A stretch of DNA of 64,000 bases, taken from the NCBI GenBank assembly GCA_025210795.1, contig JAOAQZ010000044.1:1-64000 (forward strand), given 5' to 3'. The stretch is from Cohaesibacter sp. Its GTDB lineage: Bacteria > Pseudomonadota > Alphaproteobacteria > Rhizobiales > Cohaesibacteraceae. Numbering within the stretch: position 1 is the stretch's first letter; every line of letters begins with the position of its first letter. Positions 1 to 8,161 of this stretch are shown here, one piece after another. The translations under genes were made by a program, and so were the position numbers. The notes below the pieces were generated by a model. That model saw only the letters and a program-made list of their open reading frames with translations. It was not told the DNA's origin and searched no databases.

Positions 1-257
1 CCACCTCCGGTGCCTATGGGCAACGAGATGCGCTGATTTGCGAGGAAAATATAGCAAAGGGCAGTCATGTCCTTTGTATCTGAAGGAAGGAAGAAGAAGA
101 GAGCGCTATAGTTAAGTTAAATCCTGAGGAGATTTACAAACTATTTTCTATACCTAGAAGAAATGGCATCTTGAGCGGACAAAAAGCCATTTAGAACGAT
201 ATTAAATAAAATTTTATGCAATTCTATAGTTGAAAATAGGATCAGGAGAAGCGGATT
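1..257. other. Window edge, no gene assigned
   Basis: Nothing here reads as a convincing gene. A 14-codon ATG frame begins at 64, but it has no family signal. The second half, from about 110, is AT-rich and holds the likely promoter of the pilin gene. An AGGAGA Shine-Dalgarno sits at 243-248. Confidence 0.5.
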
Positions 258-470
258 TTGTTGGGTCGGGCTTTTTGGCAAGATGAAGATGGGGCAACAG
301 CAATAGAATATGCTTTGCTGGCCAGCGCAGTAAGCGTCACCATGATGGGCGGGCTGTCTTCCATGGGCATCACCACTGCTGAAGTCTTCAATACAATTTC
401 AGAAGCCTTGGGAATGGACCCAGCTGATCCCCCCTTCATTCCAGAAGCGATGCCTTCGCCTACCAGCTAG
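258..470 (+). CDS. Flp/Fap-type pilin subunit
   Basis: This 70-residue protein has the signature of class IVb Flp pilins: a short N-terminal segment (WQDEDGATAIEYALLASA, about residues 7-24) in which the Gly-Ala-Thr-Ala-Ile-Glu-Tyr core precedes a single hydrophobic helix. In the family the prepilin peptidase (TadV/CpaA) cleaves just after the glycine, and the Glu+5 and Tyr are used in assembly of tad pili. I chose the TTG at 258 because AGGAGA lies 10 bases upstream; the next codon is also TTG. The proline-rich C-terminus is longer than in minimal Flp proteins. No tad/cpa assembly genes are visible, so this may be an orphan pilin or the cluster may lie to the left. Confidence 0.8.
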   Translation: MLGRAFWQDEDGATAIEYALLASAVSVTMMGGLSSMGITTAEVFNTISEALGMDPADPPFIPEAMPSPTS

Positions 471-502
471 AGTTCGGGGCGCAGGGAAAGGCAAACACGA
501 GA

Positions 503-2491
503 TTGCAACGCATGATGATTGACGAGTGGACCAGACAAAATCAGAAAGGCTTGCTGCCCTCCAGCATCTTGCTGGGCCTGATCGCAGCTCTGCTTGCAGT
601 TTATCTGTCTATGACCGGATTGTTTGACCGTCTTGAGCTGACCTTTCGTGATATGCGTTCAGCCGCTGCCACGCTGGATGCGAGCGACAAAACCGTTATT
701 GTGGCGCTTGATCAAAAAACACTGGCCCGCTTTGGTGGCTTCCCCATTGCCCGCAGCCAGATCGGCAAGGCGCTGGAGCAGCTTGCCCTGCTAGAGCCGC
801 GGCGCGCCTATCTCGACATCATATTTGGCTATGAGGGACAGAAGAGGGAAGATGACCAACTTCTTGCCGGTCTCAATGCGTTAGGGCCCGAGCGTCTGGC
901 CTTGCCGGTCTATGATTTGTTTGAGCGAGACCAGAGTGGTGAGGTGAAAGCGGTTCCGGTTCGCTCGGTGAGCAAGTTCACAACATCAAGCACTCTTGTC
1001 TCTGCCGACCTACCTTTTGACGTGGACAGCCGGATCCGCAGCGTTGGAAAAAACAATCTTGGCGAGTTTGCTGCGCTGCCAACCGTCGCCGCCTGGCTTC
1101 TGGATGGCAAAGAAAGCCGCCCCCAGACTATGGATATTGATTTCGGTATCAATGCCAGCACAGTCCCAATTGTAAGCTTTGCGGATTTGGTTGATGGCAC
1201 TGTTGAGAGAGAACACATTGCGGGTAAGGATATTATCATCGGGCTTACCGTAAGCGGCGTGGTGCAAGCGCTTCGTGTGCCGCGCTATAAGGAAATCAGC
1301 AGGCCGCATTTGTTCGCACTCTCCGTGGAAACCCAGCGTTTGGGGCGGATCATCAAGCCGGTAGGGACCGGATATATGGCGCTGGGGACCATCCTCTTCA
1401 CGCTACTTTTGTCGATTTGGATGATGCGTTACGGGGCCTTGGGCGGCATCGGCGTAAGCATTATGGCGGCGGTCGCTGCCATCTCGCTCGCCAGCTACCT
1501 GAGAGAAGAGCATTTGCTGGATATGCCGGTCATGATACCGCTTCTGGCACTCTTCTTTCTCTATGTCGGTGTTCAATTGCGCTCGCATCCTGCTTTTGCC
1601 AGAGTGCGGCAGGCCTTTCAAACGATGCTGGACAAAATTGATCTCAGCCATATTCGATTGCTGCATAACGGCCAAGATGCCATTGTGACCTTCTCGCCAG
1701 AAGGAAAGCTGCTCACCCTCAATGCCGCAGCCGAGGCGATGTTTGAGCAAAAGGCACAAGATTGCATTGGCCGCTCTATCCATGAATTCCTGCCCACTCA
1801 AAGCGCTGATATTCTGTCCAATGCCGCCAAACAGCAACCCGGGAGACTACAAACCAAAATTCCCGGGCGTGATGGCCCTGCCAAGCATCTCGATCTGTCC
1901 TATAATGCTATGCCGGTTGAAGACGGTTGGGTGGGCCTTGTCAGCATTCGGGATATTTCTGAAATGAAGGCCCGAGAGGAAGAGCTTGCCTATGCGGCAA
2001 CTCATGATTCCCTAACCGGCATTGCCAATCGCTCAGGTTTTGAAAAACATTTGGATGCTGCAATGTCCACCAGTCGGGAACGGGAGCAGGCCTTTGCCAT
2101 CCTTCTGATTGATCTCGATAAATTCAAACAGGTGAATGACAAACTGGGCCATCAGGTTGGAGATGGTGTGCTCAAAGCCGTTTCAGAGCGAATGTGCAAT
2201 GTGCTCAGGAATTCAGAAATTCCGGCTCGAATGGGAGGCGATGAATTTGCTGTCATCCTGCCAGCTCCCATGAAAGCCAGTATGGCAACAGATGTGGCTG
2301 AGCGATTGATTAACGCCATCTCCCAGCCCATGCGCATTGAAGGCACCAAAACCGGTGTAGGCGCCAGTATCGGTATTGCTTTATATGACAATCCCGAGCT
2401 GTCAACCGAGCAGCTCATCCAGCTCGCTGATGAGGCATTGTATCAAGCCAAGGATAATGGCCGAAACGGCTATGTGTTGGCGCAAGACTAA
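503..2491 (+). CDS. CHASE2-PAS-GGDEF diguanylate cyclase
   Basis: Membrane receptor predicted to make c-di-GMP. A first transmembrane helix lies near residues 18-40. A periplasmic CHASE2 sensor domain (about 40-270, typical FRDMR start and LDIIFG segment) follows, then three more helices (about 285-365), a cytoplasmic PAS domain (about 390-490) and a C-terminal GGDEF domain (about 500-662). The active-site GGDEF is intact at 578-582, so catalysis is expected. The inhibitory I-site position, RxxD in product-inhibited cyclases, reads RNSE, so feedback control may be weakened. The start is uncertain: TTG 503 follows GGGAAAGG at 484-491 at good spacing, while ATG 512 or 515 are alternatives. It lies 32 bases after the pilin gene and may be co-transcribed with it. 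Confidence 0.9.
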   Translation: MQRMMIDEWTRQNQKGLLPSSILLGLIAALLAVYLSMTGLFDRLELTFRDMRSAAATLDASDKTVIVALDQKTLARFGGFPIARSQIGKALEQLALLEPRRAYLDIIFGYEGQKREDDQLLAGLNALGPERLALPVYDLFERDQSGEVKAVPVRSVSKFTTSSTLVSADLPFDVDSRIRSVGKNNLGEFAALPTVAAWLLDGKESRPQTMDIDFGINASTVPIVSFADLVDGTVEREHIAGKDIIIGLTVSGVVQALRVPRYKEISRPHLFALSVETQRLGRIIKPVGTGYMALGTILFTLLLSIWMMRYGALGGIGVSIMAAVAAISLASYLREEHLLDMPVMIPLLALFFLYVGVQLRSHPAFARVRQAFQTMLDKIDLSHIRLLHNGQDAIVTFSPEGKLLTLNAAAEAMFEQKAQDCIGRSIHEFLPTQSADILSNAAKQQPGRLQTKIPGRDGPAKHLDLSYNAMPVEDGWVGLVSIRDISEMKAREEELAYAATHDSLTGIANRSGFEKHLDAAMSTSREREQAFAILLIDLDKFKQVNDKLGHQVGDGVLKAVSERMCNVLRNSEIPARMGGDEFAVILPAPMKASMATDVAERLINAISQPMRIEGTKTGVGASIGIALYDNPELSTEQLIQLADEALYQAKDNGRNGYVLAQD

Positions 2492-2839
2492 AGCCACAAA
2501 TCGTCCCCCATCTCGCCTATAAGAAATGGCTTCAGCTTTTCCGTCTGGTGTCTTGATGAAAAAAATCTTGGCTTGGGAAATTGGCCATAGTATTTTTTGT
2601 TTAAAATAAAAACGATTGTTTGTTTTATGACTTGGATTTCGATACCCTTGTCGCAAGCAGATGGCCCCACTCACTTCTTTGATCTGGTGATCAGGCTCGA
2701 AAGCGTGAGCATTTAAAATAGGTCTTTTAGGCAAGAGGATATTCTGTCCAGTAGTAGATAAGCTGATATCAGGCATCGAGGATATCCCTGCTATTATAGA
2801 AGATGAACAGGACAGCACCGGTAATTGATGGAGGAACAC
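2492..2839. other. Intergenic region upstream of acuI
   Basis: A 348-base gap without a gene. It is AT-rich around 2590-2640, where the motif shared with the acyl-CoA ligase promoter lies (annotated separately). The rest shows nothing I can name. Confidence 0.6.
2611..2626 (+). promoter_or_regulatory. Putative operator shared with the acyl-CoA ligase gene
   Basis: AACGATTGTTTGTTTT matches 15 of 16 bases of the sequence at 27205-27220 upstream of the acyl-CoA ligase. The core AAAC-GATT-GTTT is an inverted repeat with a 4-base spacer. It resembles operators of TetR-family fatty-acid regulators such as PsrA (family consensus roughly CAAAC-N2-4-GTTTG). It lies about 214 bases before the acuI start. 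That it is an operator is inference from the similarity and symmetry. Confidence 0.45.
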
Positions 2840-3832
2840 ATGGATCAATTCAAAGCGATTGTCATTGATCGGGATGAAGACAAAAAGCAAAGTGTTGAAA
2901 TCAAAACACTGACACAGGCTGATCTGATGGAAGGGGATGTGACGGTCAAGGTGGCCTATTCCACCGTCAATTTCAAAGACGGTCTGGCCATTACCGGCAA
3001 AAGCCCTGTGGTGCGCCGCTGGCCTATGGTGCCGGGTATTGATATGGCAGGTACGGTCCTGTCTTCTGACAATCCAGACTTCAAGCCCGGCGATGAAGTG
3101 GTGCTCAATGGCTGGGGTGTGGGAGAGACCCATATGGGTGCCTATAGTCAGGTCGCGCGCGTAAAAGGCGATTGGCTCATCCATAAACCAGAGGGATTGA
3201 CCCCGGCTCAATGTATGGGCATCGGCACCGCCGGATATACCTCTATGCTCTGCGTGCTGGCATTGGAAGAGGCAGGCGTTACCCCGGACAAGGGCCCTGT
3301 GCTGGTGACCGGCGCGGCAGGTGGTGTTGGCTCTGTTGCCATCGCCATCCTCTCAAAGCTTGGCTATCACGTGATTGCTTCTACAGGCCGCCAGGAAGAA
3401 GGGGACTATCTCAAAGCCCTTGGCGCAGCTGAGCTGATTGATCGGGAAGAATTGTCAGGCCCGGCACGCCCTCTCAATAAAGAAAGATGGGCTGGCGTTG
3501 TTGATGCAGTGGGCAGCCACACTCTGGCCAATGCCCTGTCCATGACCCAATATGGCGGTGCGGTCGCTGCCTGTGGTCTTGCCCAAGGCATGGATCTGCC
3601 ATCGAGCGTTGCTCCCTTCATTTTGCGCGGTGTGAAGCTTCTGGGTATCGATTCGGTAATGGCACCAAAAGAGCGCCGCATGGAAGCCTGGAGCCGCCTT
3701 GCCAAGGATCTGGATATTGGCAAGCTGGAAAGTCTGACCAAGACTGTCGGTTTTGATCAGGCCATGGATGCGGCAAAGGACATCGTGGATGGCAAAATTC
3801 GCGGTCGCGTAATTGTCGATATCAATGGGTGA
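2840..3832 (+). CDS. acuI: Acrylyl-CoA reductase (NADPH), AcuI/YhdH family
   Basis: A 330-residue medium-chain dehydrogenase/reductase predicted to reduce acryloyl-CoA to propionyl-CoA with NADPH. In marine bacteria this step detoxifies acrylate from DMSP cleavage; it also serves 3-hydroxypropionate metabolism. The sequence follows the YhdH/AcuI pattern throughout: an N-terminal GroES-like domain with YSTVNFKDGLAITGK and PGIDMAGTV, a Rossmann domain with the nucleotide loop VTGAAGGVGSVA near residue 157, and the ending GRVIVDI. No zinc-binding cysteines are present, as expected. ATG 2840 is chosen because GGAGG at 2830-2834 sits 5 bases before it; TTG 2825 and ATG 2828 are further upstream in frame. 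The gene stands alone, with its own terminator and the shared motif upstream. Confidence 0.92.
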   Translation: MDQFKAIVIDRDEDKKQSVEIKTLTQADLMEGDVTVKVAYSTVNFKDGLAITGKSPVVRRWPMVPGIDMAGTVLSSDNPDFKPGDEVVLNGWGVGETHMGAYSQVARVKGDWLIHKPEGLTPAQCMGIGTAGYTSMLCVLALEEAGVTPDKGPVLVTGAAGGVGSVAIAILSKLGYHVIASTGRQEEGDYLKALGAAELIDREELSGPARPLNKERWAGVVDAVGSHTLANALSMTQYGGAVAACGLAQGMDLPSSVAPFILRGVKLLGIDSVMAPKERRMEAWSRLAKDLDIGKLESLTKTVGFDQAMDAAKDIVDGKIRGRVIVDING

Positions 3833-3895
3833 TATCCATCTGCCTATTGGCTTATATCGAGCTTTGAGCAGATCAAATACGAGCAAGAATAGTGC

Positions 3896-3924
3896 AAGGC
3901 GGACGAATGTCCGCCTTCTTTTTT
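3896..3924 (+). terminator. Rho-independent terminator of acuI
   Basis: A perfect 9-bp stem, AAGGCGGAC / GTCCGCCTT, with loop GAAT, followed by CTTTTTTT. It sits 63 bases after the acuI stop. Confidence 0.93.
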
Positions 3925-4355
3925 GGCTAAAATTCTGCTGACTTTCCCGTCGCTCACTTTGATAATCCGCAATGCGCTTGCGCGCTCCAGATGTCAGAAT
4001 CCCGTATAGGCCATGCTTGGTTTGCTGAAAGATAGTTAAAATTCTTCCTTTTTTGATAATCCATTTTTGATTGCCTGCAGAAGTTTCAGCCTTGGCCTCT
4101 AGTCATGTGCATTAAGATGTATACACTTGTTATGATAAGGACTTAGCGCTCTTTGGGATGGATGCGAGGGATGACTAGGAATTAAGCGCGATGCTCCATA
4201 GCGAGGAGGGCCTGATTGAATTTTGTGGTATTTTATGAAATATAGGTGTAATTACTTAATTCTTATAAATTTATGTTAGTAAAAAATTCTTTGGTATGCA
4301 GTGGGCGAAAGAAATGAAGCCACCAAAGTGATTGCTTTGGGGTGAAGAGGGATGA
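3925..4355. other. Intergenic region upstream of the TetR gene
   Basis: A 431-base gap with no coding signal. The part from 4200 to 4300 is AT-rich and presumably holds the promoter of the regulator. I found no copy of the acuI-type motif here and no clear palindrome. Confidence 0.5.
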
Positions 4356-4979
4356 ATGGTCACCAAGAGAAAAAAATTTACACAAGAAAATCGCAGCACC
4401 AGAGACCTCATTCTTGATATTGCCGAGCAGGAAATCGCCTATAAAGGTGTTGAGGGATTACGATTAAAGGACGTAGCTGATCAGGTTGGCGTGCAATTGC
4501 CGTCTATCTATGCCCATTTTTCCAGCCGCAAAGATGTTCTTGAAGCTCTGGCCGAGCGCTTAATGGATGAATTGCTTCTCATCTATTATGACTTGAAACC
4601 GCTTGCCCCAAAACAGGCATTGATGGCCAGCGCCGAGCGCACCATCGATTTTTACATCACTCATAGAGGATATGGCCGGTTGCTCTTGGCGGATTTTCCA
4701 TCCCCCTTTGAGTTCTCGGTCTTTAACAAATGCGGTTATAAAATTCAGGAAGTGCTGGAAATTACCGGAGAATGGATTAAGCGCGGCGCTGAAGAGGGAA
4801 CCGTACGCGATATACGTCCGGATCTTTTCCTCTCTTTTCGCATGGGAGTGACACTCTTTCCTCTTTTCATGCGCTCAGATGAAGGGCGTAAGGAAATGGT
4901 TACCGATGCAGAGGTGATTGAGCAAATCACGCAGGAAGCAGAGCGCCTGTTGGAGCTCTTTATCAATCCCTCACTCTAA
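4356..4979 (+). CDS. TetR/AcrR-family transcriptional regulator
   Basis: A 207-residue one-component regulator. The N-terminal DNA-binding domain (about residues 14-62) is typical: RDLILDIAEQEIAYKGVEGL, then the helix-turn-helix LKDVADQVGVQLPSIYAHFSS with the family Y-x-H-F ending. The C-terminal ligand domain (about 70-207) is not recognisable to a substrate class. The next gene upstream is acuI, about 520 bases away and separated by a terminator, so it is not an operon partner. It is nonetheless the nearest TetR protein to the two PsrA-like motifs in this window and a candidate for binding them (inference). The start is the only good ATG, after GAAGAGG. Confidence 0.85.
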   Translation: MVTKRKKFTQENRSTRDLILDIAEQEIAYKGVEGLRLKDVADQVGVQLPSIYAHFSSRKDVLEALAERLMDELLLIYYDLKPLAPKQALMASAERTIDFYITHRGYGRLLLADFPSPFEFSVFNKCGYKIQEVLEITGEWIKRGAEEGTVRDIRPDLFLSFRMGVTLFPLFMRSDEGRKEMVTDAEVIEQITQEAERLLELFINPSL

Positions 4980-5531
4980 CCTTTACCGAATTATACAAGC
5001 TTGGGTCTGCCGTCAGCCAAGAGCTGAGAGCAGCATGGTTTTCGCCTGCCTTCCCAAACCTCCCTTCCTATCTAACCTCTCCTTCTTCGCGCCTTCAGCC
5101 TCTATCATCCTGGCTTGTGATGGACGAGCTATCCTTGCCATTTTCCCGATTTTTCGCCTTTTGAGGAGTAGGTGGGAGCGCACATTTTGCGGATCGAGGC
5201 AAAAAAACTATTATTTTCAAACTGTCCACAAGAGTTGTAAGTGCCAAAAGTGAAGTGAAAATTTCAATTTCAAGTAATAAGTGAAAACATAAATTGATAT
5301 TTTTGAATTTTAACCAAAAAAATTTGGGACAAAATTAAATATTATTGTTCAAAATTAAAATTACGCTTTTGAAACAGGGAAAGTTGTGATTACCTCACAC
5401 GAATAGATCAATGCGTAGAAGAATGAAAATGGGTTCAAATTGCAATCGGAAGATTTGCTAGTTAAGCCCACTTTTCGCCCAAAAGAAGCGCTAGGGAATC
5501 TATTCGTGCAATTGTGAAGTGAGTGAATACC
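4980..5531. other. Intergenic region, AT-rich in its second half
   Basis: A 552-base gap. The first 230 bases show no gene or repeat I can name. From about 5200 to 5370 it is strongly AT-rich and presumably carries the promoter of the small gene at 5532. From 5398 it becomes a structured leader (annotated separately). Confidence 0.5.
5398..5508 (+). repeat. Long-range inverted repeat in the leader of the small gene
   Basis: CACGAATAGAT (5398-5408) and ATCTATTCGTG (5498-5508) are perfectly complementary and enclose 89 bases, 23 bases before the ATG at 5532. If transcribed they would form an 11-bp closing stem around a smaller hairpin (GCAATC/GATTTGC, near 5440-5456). This may be a structured 5' leader, a small RNA or a pair of protein-binding half-sites. 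Only the base pairing is seen; function is inference. Confidence 0.5.
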
Positions 5532-5720
5532 ATGTCTGCTCAAGCTGTAACCGAAGCCCAGAACATCGCAAACGCATCAGCGGAAGATCTTCTGGAAAAG
5601 CAGTATCATAATATCGGCATCCAGTCGGTGGCCGCAGCAGCTTGCTGCGTGAGCAAGCCAAAAGCCTCCAAAAAGAAAGCAGATTATCGCACGCTGTCAG
5701 AAGAGATTATGACGGACTAA
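5532..5720 (+). CDS. Small conserved-looking protein of unknown function
   Basis: I do not recognise this 62-residue protein. It has an acidic helical N-terminal half (residues 1-25), then a central YHNIGIQSVAAAACCVSKPK with two adjacent cysteines after an alanine run, a lysine-rich stretch, and an ending YRTLSEEIMTD. There is no signal peptide or transmembrane helix. The ATG at 5532 is preferred; an in-frame GTG lies three codons upstream. The ribosome site is weak (GAAGTGAG). Support for it being real comes from its amino acid composition, its own AT-rich promoter region and the inverted repeat before it. It stands alone between the TetR gene and convergent lysE. It could be a regulator of another protein or a stress peptide; no function can be assigned. 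Confidence 0.6.
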   Translation: MSAQAVTEAQNIANASAEDLLEKQYHNIGIQSVAAAACCVSKPKASKKKADYRTLSEEIMTD

Positions 5721-5841
5721 TGCGTCGCATTGCGCCAAGCGTTAAGCTGCGCACATGCTCCAGTAAAATTCAGGCCGCAGGTGATGGCGTATGCATCGCA
5801 GCAAATCCTGACTTTACGCGATCTCTCATGCTGTCTTTATA

Positions 5842-5866
5842 AAATGGCGCCCAAACGGAGCCATTT
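5842..5866. terminator. Hairpin after the small gene, possible terminator
   Basis: AAATGGC / GCCATTT form a 7-bp stem around 11 bases between the small gene and convergent lysE. No clear run of T follows on either strand, so its role as terminator is uncertain. Confidence 0.35.
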
Positions 5867-6016
5867 GCTCGCCCTTGGCACAGCCCGTGGGGCGGCACAT
5901 CAATGGTGGGACTGGCAGATTGTCAGTCTCCCGCCGGAAAGCCTTGCGGCCCTCCCTTATGGCCCATCAAATATTGCCCATCAAAGCCCGGGCCTTTTGC
6001 TTTTAGCTTATGCCCG

Positions 6017-6646
6017 CTACGGGAAGACGACATCCTTTATCAAAGAATAGGCAATCAGCCACATGATGGTGCCGATCATCAAATCGAGCACGCGCCACGC
6101 AATGGGCTTTTCAAACAAAGGCGTTAAAATGCGCGCGCCATAGCCCAAAGCAAAGAACCACGCAAAGCTGGATAGAATGGCCCCGATGGTAAAGGCACTC
6201 TTATCCATACCCTGCCACTGGGCAGAAAGGCCACCCACCAGCACCACCGTATCCAGATAGACATGAGGGTTGAGATAGGTAAAGGCAAGCACGGTGAGCA
6301 AGGCCTTACGCAGGGACATACGCTCATCCTTGGCAGACGACATCTGTTCCTTTTTCAGGGCGCGCAAAAAGGCCTGAAGGCCATAGATCGCCAAAAAGAC
6401 AAAGCCGCCCCATGTGATGATGTCCAAAATACCGGCATGCTGCTTGACCAGCGCCCCCATGCCCGCAACACCGGCCAAAATCAAAAGCGCATCGGACAGG
6501 GCACAAACCAAAGCCACGGGAAAGACATGCTGGCGCTGCAAGCCAAGCCGCAGCACAAAGGCATTTTGAGAGCCAATGGCAATGATAAGCGAAGCCCCCA
6601 GCAAAAAGCCGGTGATGAAAGGCTCGAGCAAAGACAAGGACAGCAT
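6017..6646 (-). CDS. LysE/ArgO-family amino acid exporter
   Basis: An inner-membrane exporter of about 209 residues, the normal size of the family, predicted to export lysine, arginine or related amino acids. It opens with the family signature GFLLGASLIIAIGSQNAFVL in the first helix. The conserved loop FTYLNPHVYLDTVVLVG (about 125-141) contains the Asn-Pro pair used in transport. Five to six hydrophobic helices can be seen. I chose the ATG at 6646 because it gives the usual length; the frame extends to an ATG at 6700, and neither has a strong ribosome site. No LysG-type regulator lies next to it. Confidence 0.88.
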   Translation of the reverse strand: MLSLSLLEPFITGFLLGASLIIAIGSQNAFVLRLGLQRQHVFPVALVCALSDALLILAGVAGMGALVKQHAGILDIITWGGFVFLAIYGLQAFLRALKKEQMSSAKDERMSLRKALLTVLAFTYLNPHVYLDTVVLVGGLSAQWQGMDKSAFTIGAILSSFAWFFALGYGARILTPLFEKPIAWRVLDLMIGTIMWLIAYSLIKDVVFP

Positions 6647-6822
6647 GGCAAGAAATCCCGCAAGATGGGCTTGCCACCGATGTGAAGAGACCGGAGGCAT
6701 CCGTGAAGGCGAAGGAAGAAGCCTGAGAAAACAGGCTTGCTCCTCTTCTAGGGGGATTGCACCGCGGCTGCAATCTTTATCTTGCCGGTCAGCTTATCTG
6801 AGCTTGTGGCCGCTGATGGCAG

Positions 6823-7971
6823 CTAATCAAACAGCCGCCCCTTGGGGCTGGAGAGAGAATAAAGAGATCCATCCTCAAGCCCCAAGACCACCTGCTGCTT
6901 GCCAGTGGGTTGGGTGAGAGTGGCAAAGTCGGTTGCCGGTCGGGCGGGCAGGGCAATGCGCGCCAATGGCTCAAGACTGGTGCCATCAAGCACAATCAGC
7001 GCTTTTTGCCCGGCATCAGGGATAACAATCCGCTTCTCCGGGCCATGGCGCACAATAGCTGAAAGCCCCAAGGCACGGCTGCCGATAGAATGGTTGGAGA
7101 AGCCATTGGCGCGACCGGTCTGTTTCAACCGCTTGCCATCGAACTGCCAAATCTGCAATTGCCCGCCAATGTGAGGCGTACGCACAAGCCCGATGGAAAG
7201 GCGCCCGTTGCTGCCAAGATTGGCAAGGATAGAGGGATTCAGCCAGCGATTGGCAATACCGATAGGCTCATTCTCTGCCACAATTTTCAGCTTGCCATCA
7301 CGCATTCCCAAAACGGCAAGGGCAGCACCGGCCTTGCTGTAAGAGCGCACCAGCACCAGCTCATTGCGACCATCCCCATCAAGGTCAGCAAGGCGAGGGA
7401 TAATATCTTCAAAGACAGAATCTTGCGGCAGGGTAAAGCTTTCATAGCGGCCATCATCAAGCAAAACTGTCACGCCACCTGCTTCAATCGCATCGCCCAA
7501 AACTCCGTGGGCATAGCGAGTAGTTGGCTGCGTCAGCCAAGCGGCCCGAATATCCCCGGCCGGACTTGTCGCCACTTTGGCATCGCCAAGCGCGGGCCCT
7601 TGCGCTTTTGGCAAGGCCGGATCAGAGGCAGGCTTGGAGCGCACAAGGCACAGATCCGCCGTGCCATTCTCACAGCTTAAAATGCGATACCATGCTCCGC
7701 TTTGGCGAACGAAATGCCCAATGGTGCCTTCCGCTCCCCTCTGGGTCAGCAATTGATCAATCTTATGTTTGGCACCCAGACGCTCAAGCGCCAGATCCTT
7801 CTTGCCAAGGGCCAGAGCCGGAGAGAGAAGAAAAGGCAAACCAAGTAGCGAAAGATAGAGCCCTCGCAAATGCTGTGGCGACAGGAAGGGCAGGCAAAAC
7901 TGGCGATTGCCCACCCATTTGGCAAGGCGGGGCGAAATCAGCGATAGCTGGGTAGAAGGGATACAAGCCAT
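6823..7971 (-). CDS. FG-GAP/VCBS repeat protein with N-terminal signal anchor
   Basis: A 382-residue exported protein of unknown role. Residues 38-56 form a hydrophobic signal segment (LYLSLLGLPFLLSPALALG) behind a long basic N-terminus. The rest reads as a beta-propeller-like protein: LADLDGDGRNELVLVRSY (about 197-214) is a classical FG-GAP calcium-binding repeat, and weaker repeats of about 50 residues follow to the end. Two cysteines around residues 100-110 could form a disulfide. The start at 7971 is supported by CGGAG 6 bases before it. It lies between lysE and pdxH on the same strand, with gaps of 176 and 190 bases, so an operon is unlikely. Cell-surface or periplasmic binding is a guess. 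Confidence 0.75.
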   Translation of the reverse strand: MACIPSTQLSLISPRLAKWVGNRQFCLPFLSPQHLRGLYLSLLGLPFLLSPALALGKKDLALERLGAKHKIDQLLTQRGAEGTIGHFVRQSGAWYRILSCENGTADLCLVRSKPASDPALPKAQGPALGDAKVATSPAGDIRAAWLTQPTTRYAHGVLGDAIEAGGVTVLLDDGRYESFTLPQDSVFEDIIPRLADLDGDGRNELVLVRSYSKAGAALAVLGMRDGKLKIVAENEPIGIANRWLNPSILANLGSNGRLSIGLVRTPHIGGQLQIWQFDGKRLKQTGRANGFSNHSIGSRALGLSAIVRHGPEKRIVIPDAGQKALIVLDGTSLEPLARIALPARPATDFATLTQPTGKQQVVLGLEDGSLYSLSSPKGRLFD

Positions 7972-8161
7972 AAGATACTCCGGCGATTAGATCTTCCTGT
8001 CCTAGCATTGTCATGGGCCAGGGGCGGAGTAACTCTCACTCACAAGTCTGTGAACTGGGGACAGTGATCGCGCAAAGAGAGGGGAAAGGCCCGGCAGCAG
8101 GCAAGTCCTGCGAGGCAAGCCCCGCAGGAATGTAAAGGCAAATGGCATAGGCCTGCATGCC

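Noticed and set aside
2402..3211. 269-codon open frame on the minus strand over the acuI start
   Set aside because: Overlaps acuI and the end of the cyclase gene; composition is not protein-like, and it would run through the shared promoter motif.
5430..5460. Possible tRNA T-arm (GGGTTCAAATTGC)
   Set aside because: The bases cannot be extended into a cloverleaf; no acceptor stem or anticodon arm is present. No tRNA was found anywhere in the window.
5730..6050. 106-codon frame after the small gene
   Set aside because: Runs into the 3' end of lysE on the other strand, has no ribosome site and a composition typical of a shadow.
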